Below the pieces are notes generated by a model that ran no database searches, had not been told where the DNA came from, and saw only the letters and a list, made by a program, of their open reading frames with translations. A stretch of 64,000 bases of DNA. Origin: Bacteroidota bacterium (GTDB lineage: Bacteria; Bacteroidota; Bacteroidia; Chitinophagales; Chitinophagaceae). Every line of letters starts with the position of its first letter. Positions within the stretch are counted from its first letter, which is position 1. Positions 38,909 through 47,597 of this stretch are shown piece after piece. The translations under genes and the position numbers were made by a program. The stretch covers positions 124,001-188,000 of the forward strand of contig JAFAFR010000014.1 of assembly GCA_023423405.1 (NCBI GenBank). The letters are read 5' to 3'.

Positions 38909-39496
38909 GTGTCTATGAAATACATCCTGGTGCTTACAATACTGGTCCTGGCCGGCGGCTTCGCCCGGGCGCAGGACATTAAAATGAGCGATTACATTAC
39001 GCTCAAAAAGCCCAATGGGCGGCATGTTGCCGTTTATTTCGTGGGAACAAAGATCAACTTTATACGGGCCGGCGGGCAGGAAATAGAAGGGATCGTGGAA
39101 GCTGTGCGGAACGATTCTGTTTTTGTACGGCAGTGGAACATCCAAACCTACATGACCCAGTTCGGCACTACCCGCGTAGATACCTTCGGCTATTTTATTC
39201 ATAAGATGGACTACCGGGAGATCTACCGGATCAATACCGATAAAAAAGAAAGCTGGCGTTTTGTTAAGAACGGCAGCATCTTTATGATTGGCGGCGCGGG
39301 ATATGCGCTGCTGAACGTGATCAATGGCGCCTACCTCGACCAGCCGCTGTCTGATCCCCGGAACCTCACCAGCCTGGGAATTGCGCTGGGCGTGGCCGGC
39401 GGCGGCTTCATCCTGAACCGCATTTATCGCAAGAAAGAAAGAACCGGCAAAAAATATGTTATTGGCTATGTGCACATGAACGATAGCCAGAAATAG
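38909..39496 (+). CDS. Secreted protein of unknown function
   Basis: Protein of up to 195 aa; a start at ATG 38915 gives a typical signal peptide (MKYILVLTILVLAGGFARA, cleavage near QD). GTG 38909 is an alternative. The mature part has a beta-rich region (DYITLKKPNGRHVAVYFVG) and two hydrophobic glycine-rich stretches (about 125-143 and 150-165) that may be membrane-embedded. The basic KKERTGKK segment follows. I do not recognise a family. It sits between lysE and mtgA. Confidence 0.75.
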   Translation: MSMKYILVLTILVLAGGFARAQDIKMSDYITLKKPNGRHVAVYFVGTKINFIRAGGQEIEGIVEAVRNDSVFVRQWNIQTYMTQFGTTRVDTFGYFIHKMDYREIYRINTDKKESWRFVKNGSIFMIGGAGYALLNVINGAYLDQPLSDPRNLTSLGIALGVAGGGFILNRIYRKKERTGKKYVIGYVHMNDSQK

Positions 39497-39539
39497 CCAA
39501 AAGCCCTATATTGCGCACACCTAAACGTCAACATCCTAC

Positions 39540-40238
39540 GTGAAAACAAAAGGTATCATTCCCCGTATCTGGCGGTTCCTGAAAAAATTTTTCCTGATCC
39601 TTTTTGTTTCGCAGTTGCTGTACATCATCCTTCTGCGTTGGATGGATCCACCTGTAACACTCACGCAACTGGCCGACTGGTTCAGGGGCTACGGCCTGAA
39701 AAGGGATTATGTAGACCATAAGGAAATATCCCGGAACCTGCGCCTGGCGGTGATTGCCTCGGAGGACCAGCTTTTTGCCGACCACAGCGGCTTCGACTGG
39801 AAAAGCATCGAAAAAGCGATGGAATACAATAAACGAAAACCCAATCGCATCCACGGGGCCAGCACCATCAGCCAGCAGACAGCGAAAAACGTATTCCTCT
39901 GGCAGGGGCGTGGCTGGGTCCGCAAGGGACTGGAAACCTATTTCACGTTTATGATCGAACGGATCTGGGGAAAGAAGCGCATCCTCGAAGTGTACCTGAA
40001 CGTGATTGAAATGGGGCCCGGCGTTTTTGGCGCCGAAGCCGCTGCCCGTCACTATTTTCACAAACCGGCGGCATCCCTCACCCGCGCCGAAGCCGCCCGC
40101 ATTGCCGCCTGCCTGCCCAATCCGAAAAAATTCATCGCGCAACCCGCCAGCCGCTACGTGAGTGCACGTTCGGTGGTGATCCAGCGCCAGATGAACAATC
40201 TTGCGGTTGACCCCGATATCCAAAAGATCATCGACTGA
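39540..40238 (+). CDS. mtgA: Monofunctional peptidoglycan glycosyltransferase
   Basis: GT51 enzyme of 232 aa that polymerises lipid II into glycan strands. One membrane anchor (about 15-32, FFLILFVSQLLYIILL) precedes the catalytic domain with ASEDQLFADHSGFDW (catalytic Glu), GASTISQQTAKNVFLW, and VYLNVIEMGPGVFGAEAAARHYF. The start is GTG 39540. Length and lack of a transpeptidase domain match MtgA. It converges on the GT39 gene with adjoining stops. Confidence 0.93.
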   Translation: MKTKGIIPRIWRFLKKFFLILFVSQLLYIILLRWMDPPVTLTQLADWFRGYGLKRDYVDHKEISRNLRLAVIASEDQLFADHSGFDWKSIEKAMEYNKRKPNRIHGASTISQQTAKNVFLWQGRGWVRKGLETYFTFMIERIWGKKRILEVYLNVIEMGPGVFGAEAAARHYFHKPAASLTRAEAARIAACLPNPKKFIAQPASRYVSARSVVIQRQMNNLAVDPDIQKIID

Positions 40239-41876
40239 TTAGGGTTTTGCCACGAGCTCCATCGCGGGGCTTATCTGCGTGGCAATGCCGGGAATCACCG
40301 AAAGCATGCCCAGTTTGCAGCGGTATTTGCCGGGCGCTATTGTTACCGGTTCGGAGGAAGACAATTTCCACGGGTCGCCCTCGGGCCTCAGCGAAAGCGG
40401 TATGCGCGCCACTACATCATTCCCAACCACCACGTCGAGTACCGGCCGGGCGCCTGGAACTTCGCCCGCAACCGTTGCGTCAAAAGCCAGTAATTGCCCG
40501 CCGCTGATTTCCAAAGGCAGTTTTGCAGGCTCTATGCGTATGCCGGAATAGGAGTAGAAATTTGGAAGGGGCTTGCCATAAAGTGGTTCGCGCGGATTGG
40601 GAATGGGTACCGCGGCACTGTCGCTATGCAGTATATTGTCTGCAAAATAAACCCTGCGTCCCTGCAGTTGTTTTTCGATGGGCCAGAAATTGTAGTTGTT
40701 CCTTCGGTAAGTAGTGCTGTTGAGTACAAAAGCGGTGTCACCGGAGTAAAACCAGTATTTGGAAGGCCGCTGGTATTTGTCCATAAAAACAACCGGCAGT
40801 CCACCTGCGCGCTCCTGTATGGCACCTGCCCATTCCTTATTGCCATGCATTTCGTCTTTTATGCGGCTGGTAAGAAATGGAATGTCTGTCATCATATACA
40901 TACGCGCCACCAACACCAGGATGAGCGTAGGCAACCAGAGCCGCCGTATCCAAACCTGCCACCTGTTTTCGTTTAACCATGCATGGGAGAGTATGAGCAG
41001 GGGCACCAGCGCGGGAACGGTCCAGTTGGCTTCCACGCGTCCCTTGAAGGAGCTCAGCAGAAAAAAACCATAGAAGCCCACAAGGCTGTACAGGAGGGCT
41101 TTTTCAAAAGGAGCCCGGGGCCGGAACCTTCCTGCCGCATACAGCAGCAGCCATCCTACCAGGGGACCCGCCAAAAGAAATTGTCCCAGTATATATTCGA
41201 GCGTAAAATTGATTTTATAGGCCGGTGCATTTCTTTCGCGCAGGTGGTACCATACGGAAGGAAAGCCGTGCTGGTATTGCCACCAGAGGTGTGGCAGAAA
41301 AAGCAGGGCGCCAAACAGCGCCGCCACCCAGGCATTGGGCTGGCGAAGCAGCCGCGGACAGGCGAGCAGGGAAAATAGAATGATCAGCACCCCATGGTAT
41401 TTGCTGTAGAGCATAAGGGCCATCACCAAACCCAATAACAACCCCTCCGCAAGCGTATTTTTTTCCAGGAACCGTTTGAGTTGCCAGAAAAAAAGGGCGG
41501 TAAAAAAAGTAAGCGGAATATCAGGAACGGCCAGGATGCCGCCGATCTGCAGCACGCCCAGGCAAAGCACCAACTGGAAGAACAGGCGATTGTTCTTTAC
41601 CAGCAGCAGGGAATGAATGATCCAGATGGTTAAAGTGCTCATGAGCACCATCAGGAAACGAACACCCAGTTCCCAGGGAAAAAGCGCATAACCAGCCCTG
41701 ATACAAAGCGCGATCATGGGCGGATGGTCAAAATATCCCCAGTCGGGAAAACGGGAATAAACCCAGTAGTAGGCTTCGTCGTCGAGCAGTTCGGTGGTGC
41801 CGGCCTGCAGCAGGTTGACCAGCGTCCAGGCCAGCAGGAACCAGGAAAGCGGATGTGCCTTAAAAGATTTAAGCAT
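40239..41876 (-). CDS. GT39-family membrane glycosyltransferase (ArnT-like)
   Basis: Polytopic glycosyltransferase of 545 aa. The first periplasmic loop motif is LLDDEAYYWVYSRFP with the acidic pair typical of ArnT/PMT enzymes that use polyprenyl-phosphate sugars, followed by FDHPPMIAL. About 10-12 membrane helices fill residues 10-370; the soluble C-terminus (about 375-545) has a beta-rich region. Start is ATG 41876, overlapping the NadR-kinase stop by 8 bp. Target (lipid or protein) is unknown, and its link to the NAD genes may be only positional. Confidence 0.85.
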   Translation of the reverse strand: MLKSFKAHPLSWFLLAWTLVNLLQAGTTELLDDEAYYWVYSRFPDWGYFDHPPMIALCIRAGYALFPWELGVRFLMVLMSTLTIWIIHSLLLVKNNRLFFQLVLCLGVLQIGGILAVPDIPLTFFTALFFWQLKRFLEKNTLAEGLLLGLVMALMLYSKYHGVLIILFSLLACPRLLRQPNAWVAALFGALLFLPHLWWQYQHGFPSVWYHLRERNAPAYKINFTLEYILGQFLLAGPLVGWLLLYAAGRFRPRAPFEKALLYSLVGFYGFFLLSSFKGRVEANWTVPALVPLLILSHAWLNENRWQVWIRRLWLPTLILVLVARMYMMTDIPFLTSRIKDEMHGNKEWAGAIQERAGGLPVVFMDKYQRPSKYWFYSGDTAFVLNSTTYRRNNYNFWPIEKQLQGRRVYFADNILHSDSAAVPIPNPREPLYGKPLPNFYSYSGIRIEPAKLPLEISGGQLLAFDATVAGEVPGARPVLDVVVGNDVVARIPLSLRPEGDPWKLSSSEPVTIAPGKYRCKLGMLSVIPGIATQISPAMELVAKP

Positions 41877-42414
41877 GGTTGAACAATTGCCCGATCGTTC
41901 GGGTAACGGTGGCCAGCCTTTGTTCGGGACTGCCACTGACGGTGATCCAGGGTACACATTGGTTTACCAGCAGGTCTTTGTACATGCAGAACAATTGTTT
42001 CCTGATGGCAAGGTCGGGGTATTCGCGCAACTCATCCTTCGCCCAGGGAATATCGATATCACAAAGCAGGTAAAGATCATACTGCCGGCTGGCGATCTGT
42101 TCCAGGATAAAAGGATGGCATTTTTCGAAAACATATTCGCACCACACTTTCATCACGTACATATCCGTGTCTACAAAAAGATAGGGCGGCCGGATATTCT
42201 CTTTGATCATCTCCGCTGCATAAGCTTCTTCCATTTTCAACTGCCCGCGTGCAATGGAAAGCAGGTCTTCGTATTTATAATACTTTCCGTTTTTGAGCAG
42301 GTATTCCCGCGCATATTCCGGACACCACCTGGTTTGGTAATGGTCTGAAAGCTGCTTGCACAATGTACTCTTGCCGGTCGACTCCGGTCCTATTACCACG
42401 ATCTTTTTCAGCAT
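41869..42414 (-). CDS. NadR-type ribosylnicotinamide kinase-like ATPase
   Basis: P-loop protein of 181 aa that matches the kinase (RNK) half of NadR, which phosphorylates nicotinamide riboside to NMN. Walker A is VIGPESTGKSTLC; RWCPEYAREYL and FVDTDMYVMKVW are typical of that domain. No adenylyltransferase or DNA-binding domain is attached. It lies 14 bp downstream of pnuC, the matching riboside transporter, giving a two-gene salvage unit. ATG 42414 puts Walker A right at the N-terminus; a longer frame to 42465 would run into pnuC. Confidence 0.85.
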   Translation of the reverse strand: MLKKIVVIGPESTGKSTLCKQLSDHYQTRWCPEYAREYLLKNGKYYKYEDLLSIARGQLKMEEAYAAEMIKENIRPPYLFVDTDMYVMKVWCEYVFEKCHPFILEQIASRQYDLYLLCDIDIPWAKDELREYPDLAIRKQLFCMYKDLLVNQCVPWITVSGSPEQRLATVTRTIGQLFNHA

Positions 42415-42428
42415 AACAAGACGGAAAG

Positions 42429-43049
42429 TTACTGAACCTTGATCTTTCTTTTCCAGGACATCCACCCGCTAAATGCAAGAATTAGCAGTACAATGTACTG
42501 GAAGGAGGTGAAAGCATATCCTTTTACGAAATAAAGCGGGATGGATGCAATATTGGTAATGATCCACCAGTACCAGCTTTCTATTTTTTTCCGGGCCATC
42601 AGCCACATGCCCGTATAAGCGCTGGCGCTGGCCAGCGCATCGGCCCAGGGAATGGCTTCCGGCGCAAAGGAGCTTTTGAGCCAGCTCAGCGCGCCATAGA
42701 TGGCGCCGTAAAAAGCGCCGAAGAACAACAATTGCTGCAGCCACTCGCGCCGCGACGAAGCCGTGATCTGCACCGTGTGGTGCCGTTGCTCATCTTTTTT
42801 GGCCCACAGGATCCACCCGTAAATGCTCATGATGGTATAATACAGGTTCACGCTGGCCTCGCCAAAAAGGTGACCCTTAAAGCTGAGATAGATGTATATA
42901 ATGGTGTTGATGAGGCCTACCGGGTAAACCAGGATATTCTCCTTTTTACTGAACCAAACGCTGGCGATGCCGGCGCATACGGCCACGAACTCCAGCGGAC
43001 CGGTTTGGCGGAGCCCTTCCAGGAATTGTTCCCATACCAATTGCAGCAT
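42429..43049 (-). CDS. pnuC: Nicotinamide riboside transporter PnuC
   Basis: Membrane protein of 206 aa with seven predicted helices in the PnuC (SWEET-like) family. Landmarks are GIASVWFSKKENILVYPVGLIN, LYYTIMSIYGWILW and WWIITNIASIPLYFVKGY. The partner kinase downstream traps the riboside as NMN, which distinguishes this copy from PnuT, paired with thiamine genes. First gene of the pnuC-kinase-GT39 operon; divergent from the saccharopine dehydrogenase-like gene. Confidence 0.92.
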   Translation of the reverse strand: MLQLVWEQFLEGLRQTGPLEFVAVCAGIASVWFSKKENILVYPVGLINTIIYIYLSFKGHLFGEASVNLYYTIMSIYGWILWAKKDEQRHHTVQITASSRREWLQQLLFFGAFYGAIYGALSWLKSSFAPEAIPWADALASASAYTGMWLMARKKIESWYWWIITNIASIPLYFVKGYAFTSFQYIVLLILAFSGWMSWKRKIKVQ

Positions 43050-43095
43050 GGGCTAAAAATGCGACAGAATTTTTAGATTGCCTGAAATTCTTTGT

Positions 43096-44217
43096 ATGAA
43101 AATTGCTGTTTTGGGCGCAGGCATGGTAGGCAGCGCCATTGTCCTCGACCTGGCCGCTTCCCACGAGGTAACCGCTTTTGACAGATCGGACAGCCAGCTC
43201 GCGCGGCTGAAAGAAAAGAACCGGCAGGTACAGACCCAACAGGCAGACCTAACCGATTTTTCATCGTACACCAACTGGCTGATGCCATATGATATGGTGG
43301 TATTGGCGGTACCCGGCTTTATGGGCTATCGGGCGCTGGAGTCGGTGATCCGTGCCGGAAAGAATACGGTGGACATTTCCTTCTTTCCCGAAGATGCCCT
43401 GGAACTCGACGCCCTGGCCCGGGAAAAAGGCCTTACCGTTATTACCGATTGCGGCGTGGCGCCGGGCATGAGCAATTTCATCATCGGGTACTACGACCAA
43501 CAATTCACCATCGAAAAGTTCGAGATCTATGTGGGCGGCCTGCCCAAACTGCGGAAAAAACCGTTCGAATACAAAGCGCCCTTCTCTCCCGTGGATGTGA
43601 TCGAGGAATATACCCGGCCGGCGCGCCTGAAAGAAAATGGCCGCATCGTGGTAAAACCGGCGTTGTCGGAGCGCAGCTATATGGATTTTGAGGGCATCGG
43701 CACGCTGGAGGCATTCAATACGGATGGACTGAGAAGCCTCCTGTACACCCTGCCCCATATTCCCGACCAGAAAGAACAAACCCTTCGCTACCCGGGGCAT
43801 GTGGACCTCATCTTGGCCCTGCAGGCAGCCGGGTTTTTCAGCGACCAGCCCATTGATGTGAAAGGCCAGCAGGTGCGGCCGATCGATTTCTCCAGCAGCC
43901 TGCTTTTCCGCGAGTGGAAACTGGAGCCGGAAGAAGAGGAGTTCACCGTTATGCGCGTAAGCCTCTACGGTAAAAAAGAAGGGCAACCCTGTAAAGTGGA
44001 ATACAACCTGCTGGATCGCTACGATCCGCAAACCGGGATCTCTTCCATGAGCCGCACTACGGGTTATACCTGTACAGCCGCGGTAGCCCTGGTTGAAAAG
44101 GGACTTTTTACAGAAAAAGGTGTATTCCCGCCGGAAAAAGTAGGCGCGGTGAAGGGTTGCTTTGAAAGCGTACTGGCCCATTTGGCGGAAAGGGGTGTGA
44201 ACTGGCGGAAATCATGA
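43096..44217 (+). CDS. Saccharopine dehydrogenase-family oxidoreductase
   Basis: NAD(P)-dependent protein of 373 aa. The Rossmann motif AVLGAGMVGSAIVLDLA starts at residue 4, which supports ATG 43096 over the TTG at 43078. DCGVAPGMSNFIIG and the SPVDVIEEYTRPARL region match the C-terminal saccharopine dehydrogenase domain, and GLRSLLYTLP follows. Members act as saccharopine reductase, lysine 6-dehydrogenase or carboxyspermidine dehydrogenase-like enzymes; the exact reaction is unresolved. Confidence 0.82.
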   Translation: MKIAVLGAGMVGSAIVLDLAASHEVTAFDRSDSQLARLKEKNRQVQTQQADLTDFSSYTNWLMPYDMVVLAVPGFMGYRALESVIRAGKNTVDISFFPEDALELDALAREKGLTVITDCGVAPGMSNFIIGYYDQQFTIEKFEIYVGGLPKLRKKPFEYKAPFSPVDVIEEYTRPARLKENGRIVVKPALSERSYMDFEGIGTLEAFNTDGLRSLLYTLPHIPDQKEQTLRYPGHVDLILALQAAGFFSDQPIDVKGQQVRPIDFSSSLLFREWKLEPEEEEFTVMRVSLYGKKEGQPCKVEYNLLDRYDPQTGISSMSRTTGYTCTAAVALVEKGLFTEKGVFPPEKVGAVKGCFESVLAHLAERGVNWRKS

Positions 44218-44277
44218 GCATCTTGCTTACCTTTATTATCCCGCTCTGAACAAGTTCATTCATCAAATACTACTATC

Positions 44278-44688
44278 ATGATCCGCAATGCAACGGCCGT
44301 ATGGAACGGCTCCGGAAAGGAAGGAAATGGAACGCTCAGCACCCAAAGCAGTGTGCTGAAAGACACGCAGTACTCTTTCAACTCCCGTTTTGAAAGTGGC
44401 ATCGGCACCAATCCCGAAGAACTGGTAGCGGCTGCCCATGCCGGTTGTTTTACCATGAAGCTCAGCTTTGTGATCGGCGCTGCCGGCTTTACGCCGGAAA
44501 CGCTGGAAACCCAGTGCCAGATAACGTTTGAGAACGGAGCTGTCACCAAATCACATCTTATTGTAAAAGGAAAAGTGCCCGGAATCAGCAAGGAGCAGTG
44601 GGACGCGAGTGTGAAAGACGCAGAAGAGAATTGTCCCATTTCCAAGCTGCTCAATACCGCCATCAGTTCGGAAGCAACCCTGCTTTAA
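44278..44688 (+). CDS. osmC: OsmC-family peroxiredoxin
   Basis: Thiol peroxidase of 136 aa that reduces organic hydroperoxides. Peroxidatic and resolving cysteines are in AAHAGCFTM and ENCPISKLL, and GIGTNPEEL is the family loop. The length equals the OsmC subgroup rather than Ohr. It is probably monocistronic, with a 60-bp gap after the preceding gene. Confidence 0.9.
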   Translation: MIRNATAVWNGSGKEGNGTLSTQSSVLKDTQYSFNSRFESGIGTNPEELVAAAHAGCFTMKLSFVIGAAGFTPETLETQCQITFENGAVTKSHLIVKGKVPGISKEQWDASVKDAEENCPISKLLNTAISSEATLL

Positions 44689-44711
44689 AACTCGGATGAT
44701 GCGGCTTTGAC

Positions 44712-45884
44712 TTATTGAAGGAAAGCCTGCATGGCGATCCACGCAAGCACCAGCGCTATCAGCAATCCGGTAAGCCCCAACCATTTCGGATGCTGATAAC
44801 CGTTAGGTGCTTTTTTCATATACACGGCTGCCAGCAAAATGAACAGTGAGAAGGGAAGAATGAGCCCATTCAGCATGCCCGCCCATACCAGCACCCGCAC
44901 GGGCTGACCCACCAGCAGGAACACGATGGTTGAAAAAGCGATGAACAGCGCCAGCACGGGCCCGGGTTTTTCGGCTAGTCTTGGGTGATAGGTGCTGATA
45001 AAACTCACGCTGGTATAGGCAGAGCCGATAACGGATGTGATGGCAGCGCACCACATAACGATGCCGAACAACCGATAACCGGCCTCACCCGCTGCCAGGC
45101 GGAATACGTCGGCCGCGGGGTTCCCGGCATCCAGCGCCAGGCCCTGGCTCACCACACCCAGCGCCGCCAGGAAAAGCAGGATGCGCATGGCTGAAGCCGC
45201 CAGTATTCCGCCAATGGCCGACCGGCTCACGTCGCGCGGTTGCAGGGATACAGCGTCTTTCCTGTCCAGGAGCCGGTGTGCGCCCGCAAAACAAATATAA
45301 CCGCCCACGGTTCCGCCAACGATGGTGATCAGCGCCTGCCAACTGAACTTGTCCGGTACAAAGCTGCGCTGCAACACCTGTCCCATAGGCGGCGCAGAAA
45401 CGATCGCCACCCAGGCGGTGAGTCCAATCATCAGGAAGCCCATCCACAAAACAAAACGGTCCATGAGCGCAGTGGCATTTTTTGCCACCAGCAACCAAAT
45501 GGAGAACAGCCCGGAAAGCAACGCAGCAAAGCGTATATCCATTCCCGTTATGACCTGCAGTCCCAGCCCGGCGCCTGCAATATTGCCGATGTTAAAAGCC
45601 AGTCCGCCTGCAAAGACCATCGCCGACAGCAACCATCCCAGTCCCGGTAAAAGGCCGTTGGCAATTTCCTGCGCCGGTTTTTCATAACCGCTGATGAGCC
45701 GCCAGATATTCAACTGCACGCCGATATCGATCAATATGGACAACAGGATGATGCTGCCGAAACTCGCAAGAAGCTGGCTGGTGAAAAAGCTGGTTTGTGT
45801 TAAAAAACCAGGCCCTATGGCCGAGGTAGCCATCAGGAAAGCGGCGCCCCAGAGGGTTTTTCGGGTTTTACCGGGATTTGTCAT
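44712..45884 (-). CDS. Nramp-fold transporter lacking metal ligands, in the 5-oxoprolinase cluster
   Basis: Eleven- to twelve-helix membrane protein of 390 aa in the Nramp superfamily. Helix 1, which in metal transporters reads DPGN, here reads AIGPGFLTQ, and helix 6, normally ending MPH, reads YICFAGAHRLLD; so the Asp, Asn and Met ligands are missing. It overlaps the pxpA stop by 17 bp and ends the pxpB-pxpC-pxpA operon. Bacillus YcsG occupies the same place in the ycsF-kip cluster. A transporter for 5-oxoproline or a related organic solute is more likely than a divalent-metal importer. Confidence 0.82.
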   Translation of the reverse strand: MTNPGKTRKTLWGAAFLMATSAIGPGFLTQTSFFTSQLLASFGSIILLSILIDIGVQLNIWRLISGYEKPAQEIANGLLPGLGWLLSAMVFAGGLAFNIGNIAGAGLGLQVITGMDIRFAALLSGLFSIWLLVAKNATALMDRFVLWMGFLMIGLTAWVAIVSAPPMGQVLQRSFVPDKFSWQALITIVGGTVGGYICFAGAHRLLDRKDAVSLQPRDVSRSAIGGILAASAMRILLFLAALGVVSQGLALDAGNPAADVFRLAAGEAGYRLFGIVMWCAAITSVIGSAYTSVSFISTYHPRLAEKPGPVLALFIAFSTIVFLLVGQPVRVLVWAGMLNGLILPFSLFILLAAVYMKKAPNGYQHPKWLGLTGLLIALVLAWIAMQAFLQ

Positions 45885-46623
45885 AAGCGCGGATCTCTAT
45901 GTTTTCCTGCACGAGCTGCGTGTGCAGTGCTTTGGCAAAAGCAACAGCGTTTTCGCCGTCCCCGTGCAGGCAAATGCTTTCTGCCTGTATGGCGACAACT
46001 GTTCCATCCAGCGCCTTCACCCGGCCGTGCAGGATCATTTCCATGGCCTGGTCGACGGCGGCGGAAGTTGTTTCGATAAGGGCGCCGGGCTGGCTCCGCG
46101 GACAAAGCGAACCATCGGGCAGGTAGCTGCGATCGGCAAATACTTCCGATACGGTTTTTATGCCTTTTTCCGCAGCCGTTTTGTGGAAGGCGGAGCCGGC
46201 AAGGGCGTATACCAGCAGGTGTTGATCAAAATCCTCCACGGCCCGGCAAACAGCATCTGCCAGCAGGGGATCGGAAGCGGCCTGGTTGTACAGCGCACCG
46301 TGCGGTTTTATATGTTGCAGTTGAACGCCGGCCGCGCGGCAAATGGCATCCAGTGCGCCCAACTGGTAAAGGATCAGCGCATATACTTCTTCGTTAGACA
46401 ACCTTAGCGGCCGTCTTCCGAAATGTTCACGGTCGGCATATCCCGGGTGAGCGCCAATCGCAATTCCTCTTTCCGAGGCCTGCCTTACCAGGCCCAGCAT
46501 GGTTTGCGGGTCACCTGCATGAAAACCGCAGGCAATATTGATGGAGCTGATATAAGGAAGGATGTCGGCGTCGTGGCCGGCGCCTTCGCCGAGGTCGCAG
46601 TTTATGTCAACGCGGCGGGTCAT
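45868..46623 (-). CDS. pxpA: 5-oxoprolinase subunit A (LamB/YcsF family)
   Basis: Subunit of 251 aa of the ATP-dependent bacterial 5-oxoprolinase, which opens 5-oxoproline (pyroglutamate) to glutamate. Family signatures: VDINCDLGEGAG, INIACGFHAGDPQTM, GAHPGYADREHFGRRPL, and VKPHGALYNQ-like IKPHGALYNQ. It overlaps pxpC by 4 bp upstream and the transporter by 17 bp downstream, showing a tight operon. Confidence 0.95.
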   Translation of the reverse strand: MTRRVDINCDLGEGAGHDADILPYISSINIACGFHAGDPQTMLGLVRQASERGIAIGAHPGYADREHFGRRPLRLSNEEVYALILYQLGALDAICRAAGVQLQHIKPHGALYNQAASDPLLADAVCRAVEDFDQHLLVYALAGSAFHKTAAEKGIKTVSEVFADRSYLPDGSLCPRSQPGALIETTSAAVDQAMEMILHGRVKALDGTVVAIQAESICLHGDGENAVAFAKALHTQLVQENIEIRAYDKSR

Positions 46624-47597
46624 GAAAAATAGAGGAGGTAATCCTGTTTCAGTTGCCGGAACTGTGTTTCTTCTTCCATCAATGCGCGGAAAGCGGACTC
46701 GGGGCTCACCTGCTCAAAACGGATCTTTGTGCCCGGGCCACACTGCGCCAGGCGATGAAGGTCGGCCTCCGCAAGCTGGCCAATCCTCGGGTAGCCGCCG
46801 GTGGTCTGCGCATCGCTCAGTAATATGAGCAATTGGCCATCGGGACTCACCTGCATGGTTCCTGGCTGTACGGCGGAAGAAAGCATATTCAGCGGGGCCT
46901 GCAACAGGAGGGGCGAACCTGTAAGCCGGGCGCCCATGCGGTTGGTTTGTGTGCTGGTTTCAAATGTTGCCGAAGAAAGTAAAGCCTGTGCACTGGTGGA
47001 GAACTGTGCGAACTCGTGCCCCGCAAAAAAACGGAATGGCCGGCCGGAATAATCGGGTATAACGGCATCCGACAACCGAAAGTTACGGCGCATGCTGTCT
47101 CCTTCTATCACCTGCAGGATCTTACGCGCGGTATCGCTGAACAGCACCGCGGTAGGGAGTTCGTCGCCGGCTTTGAGAAGACGCCCGTTCCATCCGCCAA
47201 AGCCCGCAGCCAGGTGGGTGGAGCGGCTGCCCAGCACCGGCGTTACGCGAAACCCGCCGTGCACGGCCAGGTAACCATATCCGCCCCTGCCGCTTTCAAT
47301 GCGAAGTGTTTCACCCGGGCCCAGGCGAAAAGGTTGCCAGCAGGCCGTTTCCCGTTCGTCTATCCATACCCGGAGGCCATGTCCGCCAACGGCCGCCAAC
47401 TGCTCCCAGCCGCATTGTGCCGACCAGCGTCCCGCCGCAATTTCAACCAGCGCGGCATCGTCTTCATTGGCCACCAGCATATTGCAGCGCCGGGCAGCCG
47501 GCGCATCTACAACGCCGCCGTTGTTGATGCCCAGGTTGCGGTAACCGAAACGGCCAAGGTCCTGGATGGAGGAAATACCGCCACTAAGGATTTTCAT
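46620..47597 (-). CDS. pxpC: 5-oxoprolinase subunit C (biotin-dependent carboxylase-like)
   Basis: Subunit of 325 aa homologous to KipA and the C-terminal half of urea amidolyase-type carboxyltransferases. The opening ILSGGISSIQDLGRFGYRNLGINNGGVVD and the later QTTGGYPRIGQL are diagnostic. ATG 47597 begins the family sequence and overlaps the pxpB stop by 14 bp; a longer upstream frame is antisense to nothing but reads through pxpB and is not family-like. It forms a complex with PxpB and PxpA. Confidence 0.93.
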   Translation of the reverse strand: MKILSGGISSIQDLGRFGYRNLGINNGGVVDAPAARRCNMLVANEDDAALVEIAAGRWSAQCGWEQLAAVGGHGLRVWIDERETACWQPFRLGPGETLRIESGRGGYGYLAVHGGFRVTPVLGSRSTHLAAGFGGWNGRLLKAGDELPTAVLFSDTARKILQVIEGDSMRRNFRLSDAVIPDYSGRPFRFFAGHEFAQFSTSAQALLSSATFETSTQTNRMGARLTGSPLLLQAPLNMLSSAVQPGTMQVSPDGQLLILLSDAQTTGGYPRIGQLAEADLHRLAQCGPGTKIRFEQVSPESAFRALMEEETQFRQLKQDYLLYFS

